Both the position numbers and the translations under genes were made by a program. The notes beneath the pieces are model-generated. The model was not told the DNA's origin, ran no database searches, and saw only the letters and a program-made list of their open reading frames with translations. Positions 27,246 to 36,176 of a DNA stretch of 64,000 nucleotides are shown one piece after another. Location: NCBI GenBank assembly GCA_040219295.1, contig JAVJST010000001.1:62001-126000 (forward strand), in the 5' to 3' direction. Position 1 is the stretch's first letter; each line of letters starts with the position of its first letter. This DNA is from JAVJST01 sp040219295 (GTDB lineage Bacteria; Pseudomonadota; Alphaproteobacteria; Rhodospirillales; Casp-alpha2).

Positions 27246-27267
27246 ACAATCGTGATCGCTACACCGC

Positions 27268-27825
27268 TCAGGGATTGAGCGGGTCGATCACGCTGATGAT
27301 GAATGTCCCGGAGTAGTCGCCCTCGTTGGCACCGGCCGGCACCGTCAGGGTAGCGCCGACATAGATCGTCAGTTTCCCCTTGTTGTCGAGTGTCGCGGTC
27401 GCCGACGGGCTCGAGGAAAAGGAATGAAGCGTCGCCGTCTGACCGGTCGAATTGGTGACCGTAACCGGCGACGAAGGCAGCGTGATGGTGACTTCCGTGT
27501 TCTTTTCGCCCGTAACCCTGAACTCGGCGGCGCGGTGACTACCGCCCATGTTGATGGCGTAGCCGGAGGTCGACTTGACGCCGGTCGCCGAAACCGTGGC
27601 GGTACCCGTGCCGCTGGTACTGCTTGAGACGCTGCCGAACTCCAGCGTCCGGAACTCCGAGACCGAAATCGGTGTCGGTCCGCCGCCGCCACCGCCGCTG
27701 TTGTGATTTCCAGCATACGCCGGATCGGGCCAACCGGTGGCCAATGCCAGGGCGGCCAGTGCGCACGCGATCAGGCATAGGCGGCGAACGGATAGGGTGT
27801 TCGGCAGGTCGTTCAGATGCGGCAT
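27268..27825 (-). CDS. Secreted DUF4402-type protein, third subunit
   Basis: A 185-residue exported protein. The signal segment LCLIACALAALALATGW ends near AYA, followed by a Gly run. The mature domain shows the same family plan as the protein at 24863: PTPISVSEFRTLEFGSV at the start, AEFRVTGEKNTEVTITLPS in the middle and VGATLTVPAGANEGDYSGTF at the end. It converges with the chaperone gene 22 bases away. It may be an alternative or minor subunit. The start at ATG 27825 is chosen; a GTG at 27876 is in frame but gives a long polar extension. Confidence 0.75.
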   Translation of the reverse strand: MPHLNDLPNTLSVRRLCLIACALAALALATGWPDPAYAGNHNSGGGGGGPTPISVSEFRTLEFGSVSSSTSGTGTATVSATGVKSTSGYAINMGGSHRAAEFRVTGEKNTEVTITLPSSPVTVTNSTGQTATLHSFSSSPSATATLDNKGKLTIYVGATLTVPAGANEGDYSGTFIISVIDPLNP

Positions 27826-27914
27826 GGCGGAAGTGTGCCCAGCGTGTCGTCGGCCGTTCCAGGGTTGCAGGGCCACGTTAACCGGTAAACCTGAGGAGAG
27901 CCTGAAGGCCCGGC

Positions 27915-29306
27915 CTAGCGGCGTGCGGCGGCGGCCATGTTCTCAAGCCGCGCGATCAGAACGGGCAGGGGATCGTCGGGGTCTTCCGGCGTCAGCGACT
28001 GGGTCTGATCCGTGCGCAGCCTCGGCAGCCGCCAGTTGACACCTGTCAGGCCGGCCCTTGCGGCGGCCTCGAGGCAGGTCCGTTCGCTTTCGGCCTTCGC
28101 TTTGCCGTACTCGGCGAACGCTGCGGGCGGGTCTTCCGCGTAGACGCTCGAGAGATTGACGACGAAGGCATCAGGTACGAGCGCGGCAGCGGCCCGTTCC
28201 ACCGCGACCCTCAATCCGTCGACATATACCTTTCTGTATCGCTGGAATTCGGCGTCCGACCAGGTATCGCCGGGTTGGGCGAGGATCTTTGGGCTGGCGC
28301 AGTAAAAGACGTGGGTGTAGGGGCCCGACAGCGCCGGCAGGTCCGGCGCGGTGACGTCGAAACGCGTCGTGGTCGCGCGGTCCGGAAACGTTCGGTTGAT
28401 GTCGTCCGCGACCTTGCGGGCGTCTTCAATGCCCCGTGCATAGGTCAGTGTTGCCGCACCGCCCGCGGTCACGAACAGTTTTGCCAGCAATTCGCCCAGC
28501 CCGCGCGAACCGCCGACAACCAGTGCTCGCGCGCCGGCAAACAGGTCGCTCCTGATCAAGCCCGACAGGGACGAAATCGACGGCTGTGCAACCGGTGACG
28601 GGCGGACGAAGGCGGTGATCTCTCCCGTCGCCGCGCCGGAGAGCGCCAACGAAACCATTCGAAAACGCGGCTCCCACCGTCGAACCCTGTAGGACAGGAC
28701 ATCATCGGGAGCGCCCGCGAAGGTTAGCCTGAGTTCGGAGAACACGGAGTGCCGCCCGGGACATTCCATGCCGACGATGCGGCTGGCGGCGGCGATGATT
28801 GCGGTTTGCCGCACCGGTATCAGGCCGAGCGCCGGGAAGGATGTCGACGGGTCGCCGCCGGCCAGCGGCGCGCCGCCCGAGGCATCGGCCATGTCGTTGT
28901 CGCCGAGTTCGCGGCAAACGGCGGAAACTTTGCGCGGAGGTAGCAGCCTGTCGCCCTCTGCATCGCCGGTCGTCACGTCGACACGGGCAACGAGGCGATC
29001 GCCCCGCCGAATCCGGATGGTCCAGTTGTCGCCGTCCGATGCGGGTTCCGCCGACACGGTTTCACCGACCATCACCGGGGACTTGAACGACGCCTTGAGC
29101 GTCGTCAGGCCAACGGGTTTTCCGATGCGTTCGGCGACCAGCGCGAGCGCCCACCACGTCAGCAGGGCGCCGTGCACGATGCAGCCGCCGTAGAGCAGGC
29201 GCCGCGCCGCGATCGCGTCGACGTGGATGGGGTTGTAGTCGCCGGACTGTTCGGCGAACGCCTTGACCAGGTCACTGTCAAACTGCTGTACGGCGTCGTC
29301 CGTCAT
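27915..29306 (-). CDS. MaoC-like hydratase / short-chain dehydrogenase fusion
   Basis: A 463-residue two-part protein. The first part (1-130) is an R-hydratase-type hot-dog domain with SGDYNPIHVD and VHGALL. D23 and H28 sit where MaoC enzymes keep their catalytic pair. A second hot-dog-like segment spans about 150-235. The second part (255-463) is an SDR with GGSRGLGE (265-272), Ser386/387, Tyr400 and Lys404. Together they could dehydrate/hydrate and reduce an acyl thioester, presumably on the operon's acyl carrier protein. The ATG overlaps the stop of the FkbH-like gene by four bases (ATGA), which implies coupled translation. It is the last gene of the envelope operon. The actual substrate is unknown. 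Confidence 0.8.
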   Translation of the reverse strand: MTDDAVQQFDSDLVKAFAEQSGDYNPIHVDAIAARRLLYGGCIVHGALLTWWALALVAERIGKPVGLTTLKASFKSPVMVGETVSAEPASDGDNWTIRIRRGDRLVARVDVTTGDAEGDRLLPPRKVSAVCRELGDNDMADASGGAPLAGGDPSTSFPALGLIPVRQTAIIAAASRIVGMECPGRHSVFSELRLTFAGAPDDVLSYRVRRWEPRFRMVSLALSGAATGEITAFVRPSPVAQPSISSLSGLIRSDLFAGARALVVGGSRGLGELLAKLFVTAGGAATLTYARGIEDARKVADDINRTFPDRATTTRFDVTAPDLPALSGPYTHVFYCASPKILAQPGDTWSDAEFQRYRKVYVDGLRVAVERAAAALVPDAFVVNLSSVYAEDPPAAFAEYGKAKAESERTCLEAAARAGLTGVNWRLPRLRTDQTQSLTPEDPDDPLPVLIARLENMAAAARR

Positions 29307-31141
29307 CGGACCATGTCGATGAAGTGTTCCAGTGGCGTGAACGCCTCGACCGAAAGATGCCAGGTCCCGTCGCCGGCATCCTGGAAGCCGAGGTTGCGGT
29401 AGTGGTCCTCTACCAGGGCATTGCGCGGCCCCGGGACATAGCGCCCGACGAGCGTTCTGACACCGCGGTCGCGCGCCCTGTCGACGAGGACGTTCAGCAC
29501 GGCCCTTTCGACGCCGCGGCCAAGGACGCGGCAACTCATGGTCCAGTTCTCGATATGTCCGAGGTCGCCTTCGATGCGCGCGACGACAGCGGTGATCTTG
29601 CCTTGTTCACCGAACTTGTCGCGCAGTTTGCCGCCGACGACGATCGTGTCCGCGGAGCGCTGGAGATCGTCGATCTCGCCCGCCGCCAGGCGCTTCAGGG
29701 TAAGGTTGAACTGGTTCGTCTTGTTCAGCAGCTGCGCGAAACGGTCGTCCAGTACGTCGTCGATCTGGAACGCCATCCCCAGTCCCCGCAGGAAATCGTC
29801 GGCGGAGCGGGACACGGACAGCGCCTGCGCGCGCTCTGCGTCCGCCGCGTACATGCCGGCCCGTTCCTTGTCCTCGCGGGTCACGGACGTGGTCTCGAAA
29901 TAGCCGCAACAGCGCAGCGTATCGGCGATTACCGCAGGCTCCGCCGGAAACTCGAGAACCGCGACGCCGGGCAGGCTCTCGCGGACCCGCTCCCGCTCGG
30001 CGGGGTTGTCGTCGAGGAACACCGCCGCGTCGAGCCCGAAGTTAAGGGCCTCGCAGATGTGCACGATGTTCTCGGCCTTGTCGTCCCAGTTCGCCCTGAT
30101 CTCGACGAAGTGATCCTGCTTCAGGACCATGTAGGGGTGCGTATCGAACGCTTCGCGGACGGTCGCCGCGTCGTTCTTCGAACACACCGCGAGAACGACG
30201 CCGCGATCGCGCAGGGCAAGAGCCGCCCGCTGGACCGCAAGATAGGCCTCGCCGAGGGCGTCGTCGGGCCCGAGGCGGATGCCGTCGATGCCGTCATCGC
30301 CGATTACGCCGCCCCAGATCGTGTTGTCGAGATCGAGCACCAGCAGCTTGCGCGATCGTCCGGCGGATGCGCCGACGAGGCGCGCGATCCTGTCCGCGTA
30401 GTCAGGCAGGTAGCGGCTATCGAAGGGCAGTTTGGCGAGCCCGCGACCGCGGGCGTCGTGCCAGTTGCCGAGGCCGATTTCGGATGCAAGGGCGTCGATG
30501 TCGGCGACCATGACGCCGGGACGACCGGCAAGCTCCAGGATGTTCTCGTTCAGTCGGTTGAGGAACCAGCGTTCGCTGCCGGGCGTGCGCCGGTCGATGG
30601 ATCCGAACCGACCGCCAACGGGCAGGGGGACGGTCTGCACCATGACCGACTTCGCCCCCGCCGCCAGACAATCGTCCACCAGTGACGACAGATCTTCGGT
30701 GGCCTTCGCGAGCGCGACGTCGTCCAGCGCGGCGAGGGATGCATCGGCCGCGAAGCTGAAATGGGTGAGGGCAACAAGGACGATGTCGGTGCTTCCGATC
30801 GCCGTCCGCGACGAAGCCAGGGCCAGCTGAACCTGGCCGAACGGGGCGGCCGCAACGTCCAGCGCGACGCCGTAGCGATAGCCGGCGGCGGTCAGATTGT
30901 GCGGCAGGTAATCCGTCGTCGAGTCGCTGAGTACGAACAGGGATTTGGCGGGAAACGAGGGCGCGATCCCCGATTCCGCCACGGCCCTGCAGAGGCGCGC
31001 CGCATCGCGGTCCGAAAGCCGGTACTGGCCGAGGGCCGTCAGCGCGCCGTCGAACGACGCCGCGTCGGCCTTCCCGACGGCGCCGATTCGCGCCTTGTAG
31101 TCTTTGGGCGGTTCGGGAAGCCAGAACAAGGAGGATGTCAT
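29303..31141 (-). CDS. FkbH-like HAD-IIIC protein with C-terminal acetyltransferase-like domain
   Basis: A 612-residue protein. Residues 60-250 are the FkbH-type N-terminal region (FVLSDSTTDYLPHNL). Residues 264-400 are a HAD domain with LDLDNTIWGGVIG (D270, D272), SKND (321-324) and FLDDNPAER (375-383). The end (about 450-600) looks like a GNAT fold, with VVGGKLRDKFGEQGKITAVV. FkbH proteins in polyketide and glycan pathways take 1,3-bisphosphoglycerate, remove phosphate and load the glyceryl unit on an acyl carrier protein. An ACP gene lies 18 bases upstream, which supports that role here. Loading chemistry is inferred from family, not shown. Confidence 0.85.
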   Translation of the reverse strand: MTSSLFWLPEPPKDYKARIGAVGKADAASFDGALTALGQYRLSDRDAARLCRAVAESGIAPSFPAKSLFVLSDSTTDYLPHNLTAAGYRYGVALDVAAAPFGQVQLALASSRTAIGSTDIVLVALTHFSFAADASLAALDDVALAKATEDLSSLVDDCLAAGAKSVMVQTVPLPVGGRFGSIDRRTPGSERWFLNRLNENILELAGRPGVMVADIDALASEIGLGNWHDARGRGLAKLPFDSRYLPDYADRIARLVGASAGRSRKLLVLDLDNTIWGGVIGDDGIDGIRLGPDDALGEAYLAVQRAALALRDRGVVLAVCSKNDAATVREAFDTHPYMVLKQDHFVEIRANWDDKAENIVHICEALNFGLDAAVFLDDNPAERERVRESLPGVAVLEFPAEPAVIADTLRCCGYFETTSVTREDKERAGMYAADAERAQALSVSRSADDFLRGLGMAFQIDDVLDDRFAQLLNKTNQFNLTLKRLAAGEIDDLQRSADTIVVGGKLRDKFGEQGKITAVVARIEGDLGHIENWTMSCRVLGRGVERAVLNVLVDRARDRGVRTLVGRYVPGPRNALVEDHYRNLGFQDAGDGTWHLSVEAFTPLEHFIDMVR

Positions 31142-31159
31142 GATCGGGGCTGATCCGCG

Positions 31160-31396
31160 TTAGAGATGGGCATCAATCCGGTCGACAAGGTCGCCGACGG
31201 ACGTCAGGTCGCCGACCTCGGTCGTCGAGAAACGAATGCCGAACGCTTCCTCGATGGCGAGAATCAGCCGGATGTGCAGGACGCTGTCCCATTCCTCGAT
31301 GTCTGCCGCCGTCGTGTCCCGGGTGATGCTGATCGCATCATCCTCGAACTGGTCGCGGAACACGTGCTGCAGGCGTTCGATCGTGGACGTCGTCAT
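31160..31396 (-). CDS. Acyl carrier protein
   Basis: A 78-residue single-domain carrier. The phosphopantetheine attachment site is EEWDSVLHIRLI, with Ser38. The acidic helix around LAIEEAFGI is typical. The site reads DSVLH instead of DSLxx, common in carriers dedicated to glycan or secondary pathways and unlike housekeeping AcpP. It lies between the SGNH-like gene and the FkbH-like gene in one leftward operon, so it is probably the shuttle between FkbH loading, MaoC-SDR processing and MBOAT transfer. Confidence 0.9.
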   Translation of the reverse strand: MTTSTIERLQHVFRDQFEDDAISITRDTTAADIEEWDSVLHIRLILAIEEAFGIRFSTTEVGDLTSVGDLVDRIDAHL

Positions 31397-31423
31397 GTCC
31401 GGTCTCCGTTCTTGGGCGGTCGT

Positions 31424-32395
31424 CTAGCGAAGCCCGGCCAACAGGTCCTTCAATACCAACCCGTAGGCATTAATCCAACCGGGCCAGCGCAAATGGTGCA
31501 GATCGCGGAACGCATGGTCAGGGAATGCCGCAAGGCCGTTGATATCAAGGAATGCAGTGTTCGCGCATCCCTCGAGACGGGTAATTCGTTCGCGGAGACG
31601 CTCGAGGACCCCGTGTTCCTCCCACGTTCGGCGGACGGATTCCGGGGTCGGCGCCCAGCCGATGGTCAGCGTTGCACCGTCGCCGTCGAGCTGGCTGCAG
31701 AGCGCGGACAACGACCGCGCCGCAACATCTGACAGCGATCCGTCGAAATCGAAACGCGCCCGCAGCAGGCTGGCGGAAACCTCCTCGCCGCCGGGGCCCT
31801 CTGTCGGAATCCCCGTCTGCGGCACGGTCGGACCGAACGTCGGTGGTTCGCCCGTGGCGAACAACCGGCCCATCAACGGATCGTAGATCGTCGACTGCAA
31901 CGACCGGACGGCGGGGAAACGCGACGCCGGGAAGTCGGGATAGCCCAGCTTGCGCAAGGTGGCTCGCTCATCGTCGCGGGAAAACACGGACCATACATAG
32001 GTTTGGTAGGTCGCCGGGTCGGGCACGTAGGTCAGGAATTCGGGGGTGACGGCCATCACGAGGTGCCGAGGCGGGGTCCCGGCGGTTTCCGACAGCCGCC
32101 GCCAGAGCAGCAGCACACCGACGACGGCGCTGGCCTTGTTGGTCGTGAGGTTGAGCACGCGCCCGTCGGTGTCGACGTCATAGTACTTGGCCAGTTCGCG
32201 CGTGACGCTGTCGCCGGTCAGGGCGATCTCGGCATTGCCCGCCAAGTCCGGGAGGCCATTGACCAGCCGGTCGAGCGGATGGCGATCCAGCGGGGCGCCG
32301 GCGAGAAGCGCGGCCAGCAATTCGACGGCGGCCACGATACCGAGGACCCAAATCGGCAATCTGATCAGGAGAAATCTCTTCCATTCGGCCGGCAT
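31424..32395 (-). CDS. Membrane-anchored SGNH-like protein, MBOAT partner (DltD/AlgJ-type role)
   Basis: A 323-residue protein with one N-terminal membrane segment (PIWVLGIVAAVELLAALLAG) and a large extracytoplasmic domain. The nucleophile block IALTGDSVTREL places Ser63 as in SGNH enzymes. The C-terminal DLHHLRWPGWINAYG could supply the His. The gene adjoins an MBOAT gene (nine bases between). In Dlt and alginate systems an SGNH-type protein works with the MBOAT to place the acyl group on the polymer, so the same role is inferred. Overall similarity to DltD itself is low by eye. Confidence 0.7.
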   Translation of the reverse strand: MPAEWKRFLLIRLPIWVLGIVAAVELLAALLAGAPLDRHPLDRLVNGLPDLAGNAEIALTGDSVTRELAKYYDVDTDGRVLNLTTNKASAVVGVLLLWRRLSETAGTPPRHLVMAVTPEFLTYVPDPATYQTYVWSVFSRDDERATLRKLGYPDFPASRFPAVRSLQSTIYDPLMGRLFATGEPPTFGPTVPQTGIPTEGPGGEEVSASLLRARFDFDGSLSDVAARSLSALCSQLDGDGATLTIGWAPTPESVRRTWEEHGVLERLRERITRLEGCANTAFLDINGLAAFPDHAFRDLHHLRWPGWINAYGLVLKDLLAGLR

Positions 32396-32404
32396 GTCGG
32401 TGTC

Positions 32405-33889
32405 CTAGAACTGGAAATAGATAAATGCCTGGGGGCGTTCGATGAGACCGACGGCGATACACAGCATCGCCGCGGCCACCGCTGCCCACCGCCAGCTCGG
32501 CGTCACGGAGTCAGGATCGGCGGCGGGATTGGCCAGAACGAGTGACAAGATACCGGCCAGCGCCACGTAGACGAAGAGCCGCACGGTGTACGCACCCTGC
32601 ACGAACAGGCTCAGGGATCGCCACGGCGCGCCCAGTGCCTCGGCCAGTCCGGACAGCCAGTTCGGCAACGCGAAGTTCGTCGGAACGGCCATGGCGCCGA
32701 GGATCGCGTGGGCGTCGGCCATGGTGTCGGCCCGAAAGTAGACGAACGACACGACGACCACGATCATCGTCAGGAACCATCCGAGGATCGCAGGTATCGG
32801 TGGCAACTTGAAGCGGCCCCAGAAATGGTTGCAGATCAGGCCGGCGGCATTGACCAGGCCGAACATCACGAACGTCCAGTCCGCCCCGTGCCACAGGCCG
32901 GACAGCGCGAAGGTGATGAAAATCGGGATCAGGATCGTCAGCGCGAAATCGGGATAGCGCCCCAGACGGCGTTGCATCGAGAACCGGGTGAACGCGATGG
33001 CGATCGGCGAATAGAGATAATTCATGAAGAAACGGGTCATCGTGATGTGCCAGCGCTTCCAGAACTCGACCATCGACGTCGCGCGGAACGGCGTGTCGAA
33101 GTTGAACGGAATGCGGAAACCGAACATCAGCGCCAGCCCGACCGCCATGTCCGAGTATCCCGAAAAGTCGAAGTAGAGCTGCAGCGCGTAGGTCGTCGAG
33201 CCGATCCAGGCCTCGAGAAACGTCAGGGTCTCGGCGTTGGCGAACGCCGCGTTGGCATAGGGGCCCAGGGTATCGGCGACGACCACCTTCTTGAACAGGC
33301 CGATCGCGAAGATCACAACGCCCGGGCCGGCCATCGCCAGGCCGATATCCTCGCGCGCGGCGACGGCCTGCAATTGCTTGTCCATCTCCCTGAACAGCAC
33401 GATCGGTCCGGCGATCAGTTGCGGGAAGAAGATGATGAAGGCCGCGTAATTGGGGAAGGGGGGCAGCGCGGCCCGCCGGTTGTGACAGTCGATGAGAAAG
33501 GCGATCTGCTGAAAGGTGAAGAAGGAAATCGCCAGCGGCACGACGAGGCCACCGAGAGAAAGATCGATGTCGAGCGCGTAGGCGGCGTTCTCGAGAAAGA
33601 AGTTCCGGTACTTGAAGTAGCCCAGCACGGCCAGATTGGCGACGACGCCCAAGGCGACGGGCCAACGGCTCTCGGATTTCGACGTCAACCAGGCGAAGCC
33701 GTAGTTGGCGACGACCGAGCCGACCAGCAGGGCGAGGTACGGCGGGTTCCAATAGCCGTAGAAGAACAGCGACGCGGCGATCAGCGCGAAAATGGCGGCA
33801 TGCCCGCCGACATGGCGACGCACCAGGTGGTACGCGAGCAGGCTCGCGGGCAGGAAGCCGAAAATGAAGGCATAGCTGCTGTAGATCAT
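32405..33889 (-). CDS. MBOAT family O-acyltransferase
   Basis: A 494-residue polytopic inner-membrane protein with about 11-12 hydrophobic segments. The MBOAT signature is clear: ALQLYFDFSGYSDMAVGLAL, PFRATSMVEFWKRWHITMTR (His281) and FALSGLWHGADWTF, with the conserved catalytic His334. Bacterial relatives (DltB, AlgI) accept acyl groups from a cytoplasmic carrier and hand them across the membrane to surface polymers. It lies 12 bases after the ligase gene and just before the SGNH-like gene. With an ACP in the operon, the donor may be acyl-ACP as in DltB. The acceptor is unknown. Confidence 0.92.
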   Translation of the reverse strand: MIYSSYAFIFGFLPASLLAYHLVRRHVGGHAAIFALIAASLFFYGYWNPPYLALLVGSVVANYGFAWLTSKSESRWPVALGVVANLAVLGYFKYRNFFLENAAYALDIDLSLGGLVVPLAISFFTFQQIAFLIDCHNRRAALPPFPNYAAFIIFFPQLIAGPIVLFREMDKQLQAVAAREDIGLAMAGPGVVIFAIGLFKKVVVADTLGPYANAAFANAETLTFLEAWIGSTTYALQLYFDFSGYSDMAVGLALMFGFRIPFNFDTPFRATSMVEFWKRWHITMTRFFMNYLYSPIAIAFTRFSMQRRLGRYPDFALTILIPIFITFALSGLWHGADWTFVMFGLVNAAGLICNHFWGRFKLPPIPAILGWFLTMIVVVVSFVYFRADTMADAHAILGAMAVPTNFALPNWLSGLAEALGAPWRSLSLFVQGAYTVRLFVYVALAGILSLVLANPAADPDSVTPSWRWAAVAAAMLCIAVGLIERPQAFIYFQF

Positions 33890-33901
33890 TCCCGGTGCGC
33901 C

Positions 33902-35176
33902 TTACGGCTGGAAATCTTGGCCGGCCGGCGTCCCGGCGAGCGCGGGACGGGCGGTCAGGGCGGCGAGGGGGCCGATCAGCGAAATCAGAAACGCGATCTG
34001 CCACCAGCTCGTCCAGATCGAGAAATTGAACAGCGAACTGGTCCAGAACGCGCCGAAACAGACGATGGCGGTCAGCGCGGCCCATCGGTCCTCATCCAGA
34101 CGCCGCGCGACGTGGTCGAGAAACACCAACTGACAGAAGACGAGCGCCGCGATCCCCAGGATACCGGTTTCCGCCACGACCTCGATCATCCAATTGTGGG
34201 GATGCGACGGGACGAACTCCTGGCCCATGCCAGGCACGTTGGCGCCGGCTCCCAGCACCATGTTCACGGCGTTGATGCCGACCCCGAAGACGGGGTTTTC
34301 CGGGACCTGGTGCAGCACGAAAGACCAGATGTACTGCCGGTGCATGTCGATCAGCGGCACCGACGTGGCATCGACCTCGCGATCGATCGGGGGAAGTGCC
34401 TGAATGAGCGCCCACAGCACGCCCAGCGCGCCGATCAGCGCGATCGCGGCGCCGGCGCGGGCCGCTCGTGGCGGCAGTGCCCGCAGCGCGGCAATCGCCG
34501 CGGCAAGCGTCAATCCGCCAGCGATACCGGCCATGCCGGCCAGGCTGGGTTCAAGGCCTCTGCCGTAGATCATCAAGAGACCGAGCAGGGCGACGATGAC
34601 GCCGGTCGGGCGCCAGGCGCCGCCTTCGCGATAACCGGCCCACAAGCCGCAAAACAGGAGGAACGCCATCACCGAACCATGGCCCTTGAAGAACCCGTAC
34701 CAGGCGACCGGGCGGCCCTTGATCATCGATACCAGGTCGATCAGGTCCGGCCAAATGTAGAGCGTCAGGTCGATGTACGTGAGCACGATCAGCATGCCGA
34801 CGAGCAGCGAGCGCAGGAACAACGACAGTGCCGCGGGACGTGCCGAGAGGTATCGGCAGGCCGCGTAGGCGGCGAGCAGAAAGGCCGTCATCCGGAGCAG
34901 CGTCGAGGTCGATTTCACCGGGTCGATGGACAACAGGCTGGCGATCAGCCAGACGCAGAACAGGGTCATCAGGCCATACGACATCGGCGACCGCGTTACC
35001 GCATTCCGGATCCCGGATCCGGTGCTCCGCCAGTCCGCATCGATGGCGATGGCGATGCCGGAAATGCCCAGGGCGATCGCCATGGCGACGGGACCGAATG
35101 CGGATGCCGGCACGGACAATCCGAGAAACACGGCACCGATCCGGCTCGGCAGTGATGGTCGTTGCGGGTCGTTCAT
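33902..35176 (-). CDS. O-antigen ligase / polymerase family membrane protein (Wzy_C)
   Basis: A 424-residue protein with about 11-12 membrane segments and one larger periplasmic loop (about 240-330). The Wzy_C-type block near residue 320 is VPSHPHNWMIEVVAETGILG, where the His is typical of WaaL-like ligases and Wzy polymerases. It is the first gene of the leftward envelope operon. It could ligate or polymerise the glycan that the downstream acyl genes decorate. Ligase and polymerase cannot be told apart from sequence alone. No glycosyltransferase or flippase genes are adjacent. Confidence 0.85.
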   Translation of the reverse strand: MNDPQRPSLPSRIGAVFLGLSVPASAFGPVAMAIALGISGIAIAIDADWRSTGSGIRNAVTRSPMSYGLMTLFCVWLIASLLSIDPVKSTSTLLRMTAFLLAAYAACRYLSARPAALSLFLRSLLVGMLIVLTYIDLTLYIWPDLIDLVSMIKGRPVAWYGFFKGHGSVMAFLLFCGLWAGYREGGAWRPTGVIVALLGLLMIYGRGLEPSLAGMAGIAGGLTLAAAIAALRALPPRAARAGAAIALIGALGVLWALIQALPPIDREVDATSVPLIDMHRQYIWSFVLHQVPENPVFGVGINAVNMVLGAGANVPGMGQEFVPSHPHNWMIEVVAETGILGIAALVFCQLVFLDHVARRLDEDRWAALTAIVCFGAFWTSSLFNFSIWTSWWQIAFLISLIGPLAALTARPALAGTPAGQDFQP

Positions 35177-35284
35177 GGCCTCGGCACCGTGAGGGCGGAT
35201 ACGGGATTATCCGTTTAGCGTATCATTTGTGACAGTCAACGCCGGGGCGGTCGGAGGCGTCGGTGGTTGCCGCGTGATCATCAC

Positions 35285-35345
35285 ATAAAGCGCATAATAT
35301 ATATTATGGAAAATTATCTATTATTATTATAAAACAATAAATTAA
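35285..35345. promoter_or_regulatory. AT-rich island with 16-base palindrome before the envelope operon
   Basis: A stretch nearly all A and T in a GC-rich genome, holding the perfect palindrome CATAATATATATTATG (35293-35308). Read leftward, several -10-like hexamers occur. A TTGACT also lies at 35234-35239 on the minus strand, with a weak TAACG-like -10 16 bases on. It is probably the operon promoter/operator, but no regulator is identified. Confidence 0.45.
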
Positions 35346-35366
35346 CGGACATTCGATATCCGATAC

Positions 35367-36167
35367 TCAAACCTCCAGCACCATGCCGTCGTAGGCCGGA
35401 CGGATGTGTGCGGGCAACTTCCCTTTCAGGGTCGCGTAGTCGATCGACGGTCCCAGGTGACCGAGCACGGCGCGTTCGGCACCCACCCTCTCGACCCATT
35501 CGACGGCCTTGTCGACGTGGGCGTGGGTCGGATGTTCGGTCCAGCCGAGGACGCCGATGATCCAGAGCTTGGCGCCCGCGAGGACCTCGAACGCGGCGTC
35601 GTCGAGACGCGTCACGTCCGTGCTGTAGGCGAAATCGCCGATCCGGAAACCGAGCGTCCGGGAGTGTCCGTGGTCCTGATCGATGACCCTGAAACCGATG
35701 TCCTCGATCTGGAATTCGTCGCCCGGTGCGATCACGTGCTGGGGATACAGCACCGGCTTGAAATAGAACGGCGGCGAGCCGTCCGGCTTCTCCGGGATCG
35801 GCGTCAGCGCGTAGCCGAACCGACCGCCGATGTCATCGAAGGTCTTCTGGTCGGCATAAACCGGGATCGGCGCCTGCATGCGGCGATTGAGGCCGCGCAG
35901 GTCGTCGAGGCCGTGCAGATGATCGGCGTGCGCATGGGTGTAGACCACGGCGGTCAGGTGCTCGATCTCCGCTTCCAGGAGCTGTTCGCGGAGATCCGGC
36001 GGCGTGTCGATCAGGACCCGGGTATCGGTGTCCGGCCGCTCGATCAGGATGCCCGGCCGCCGCCGGCGGTTCTTCGGCTCGTTCGGATCGCAATCGCCCC
36101 AGCCATAATCAAGCGCAGGCACGCCCGAGGAACTGCCCGACCCCAAAATCGTGATCCTGAGGGTCAT
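35367..36167 (-). CDS. MBL-fold metallo-hydrolase, PhnP/RNase Z-like
   Basis: A 266-residue metallo-beta-lactamase-fold hydrolase. The metal motif is THAHADH (H78, H80, D82, H83), with further ligands expected at DQDHGHS and GHLGPSID. The N-terminal LGSGSSSGVPALD and the GDCDPNEPKNRRRRPG block are typical of the PhnP-like phosphodiesterase group. It follows tatD by nine bases at the end of the rlpA-dacC-tmk-holB-metG-tatD run, a placement common in alphaproteobacteria. The likely substrate is a cyclic phosphodiester, but it is not established. Confidence 0.9.
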   Translation of the reverse strand: MTLRITILGSGSSSGVPALDYGWGDCDPNEPKNRRRRPGILIERPDTDTRVLIDTPPDLREQLLEAEIEHLTAVVYTHAHADHLHGLDDLRGLNRRMQAPIPVYADQKTFDDIGGRFGYALTPIPEKPDGSPPFYFKPVLYPQHVIAPGDEFQIEDIGFRVIDQDHGHSRTLGFRIGDFAYSTDVTRLDDAAFEVLAGAKLWIIGVLGWTEHPTHAHVDKAVEWVERVGAERAVLGHLGPSIDYATLKGKLPAHIRPAYDGMVLEV

Positions 36168-36176
36168 GCCGGCCCC

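Noticed and set aside
32708..35155. 815-codon open frame on the plus strand
   Set aside because: Antisense to the MBOAT and ligase genes; extremely charged, with no domain pattern.
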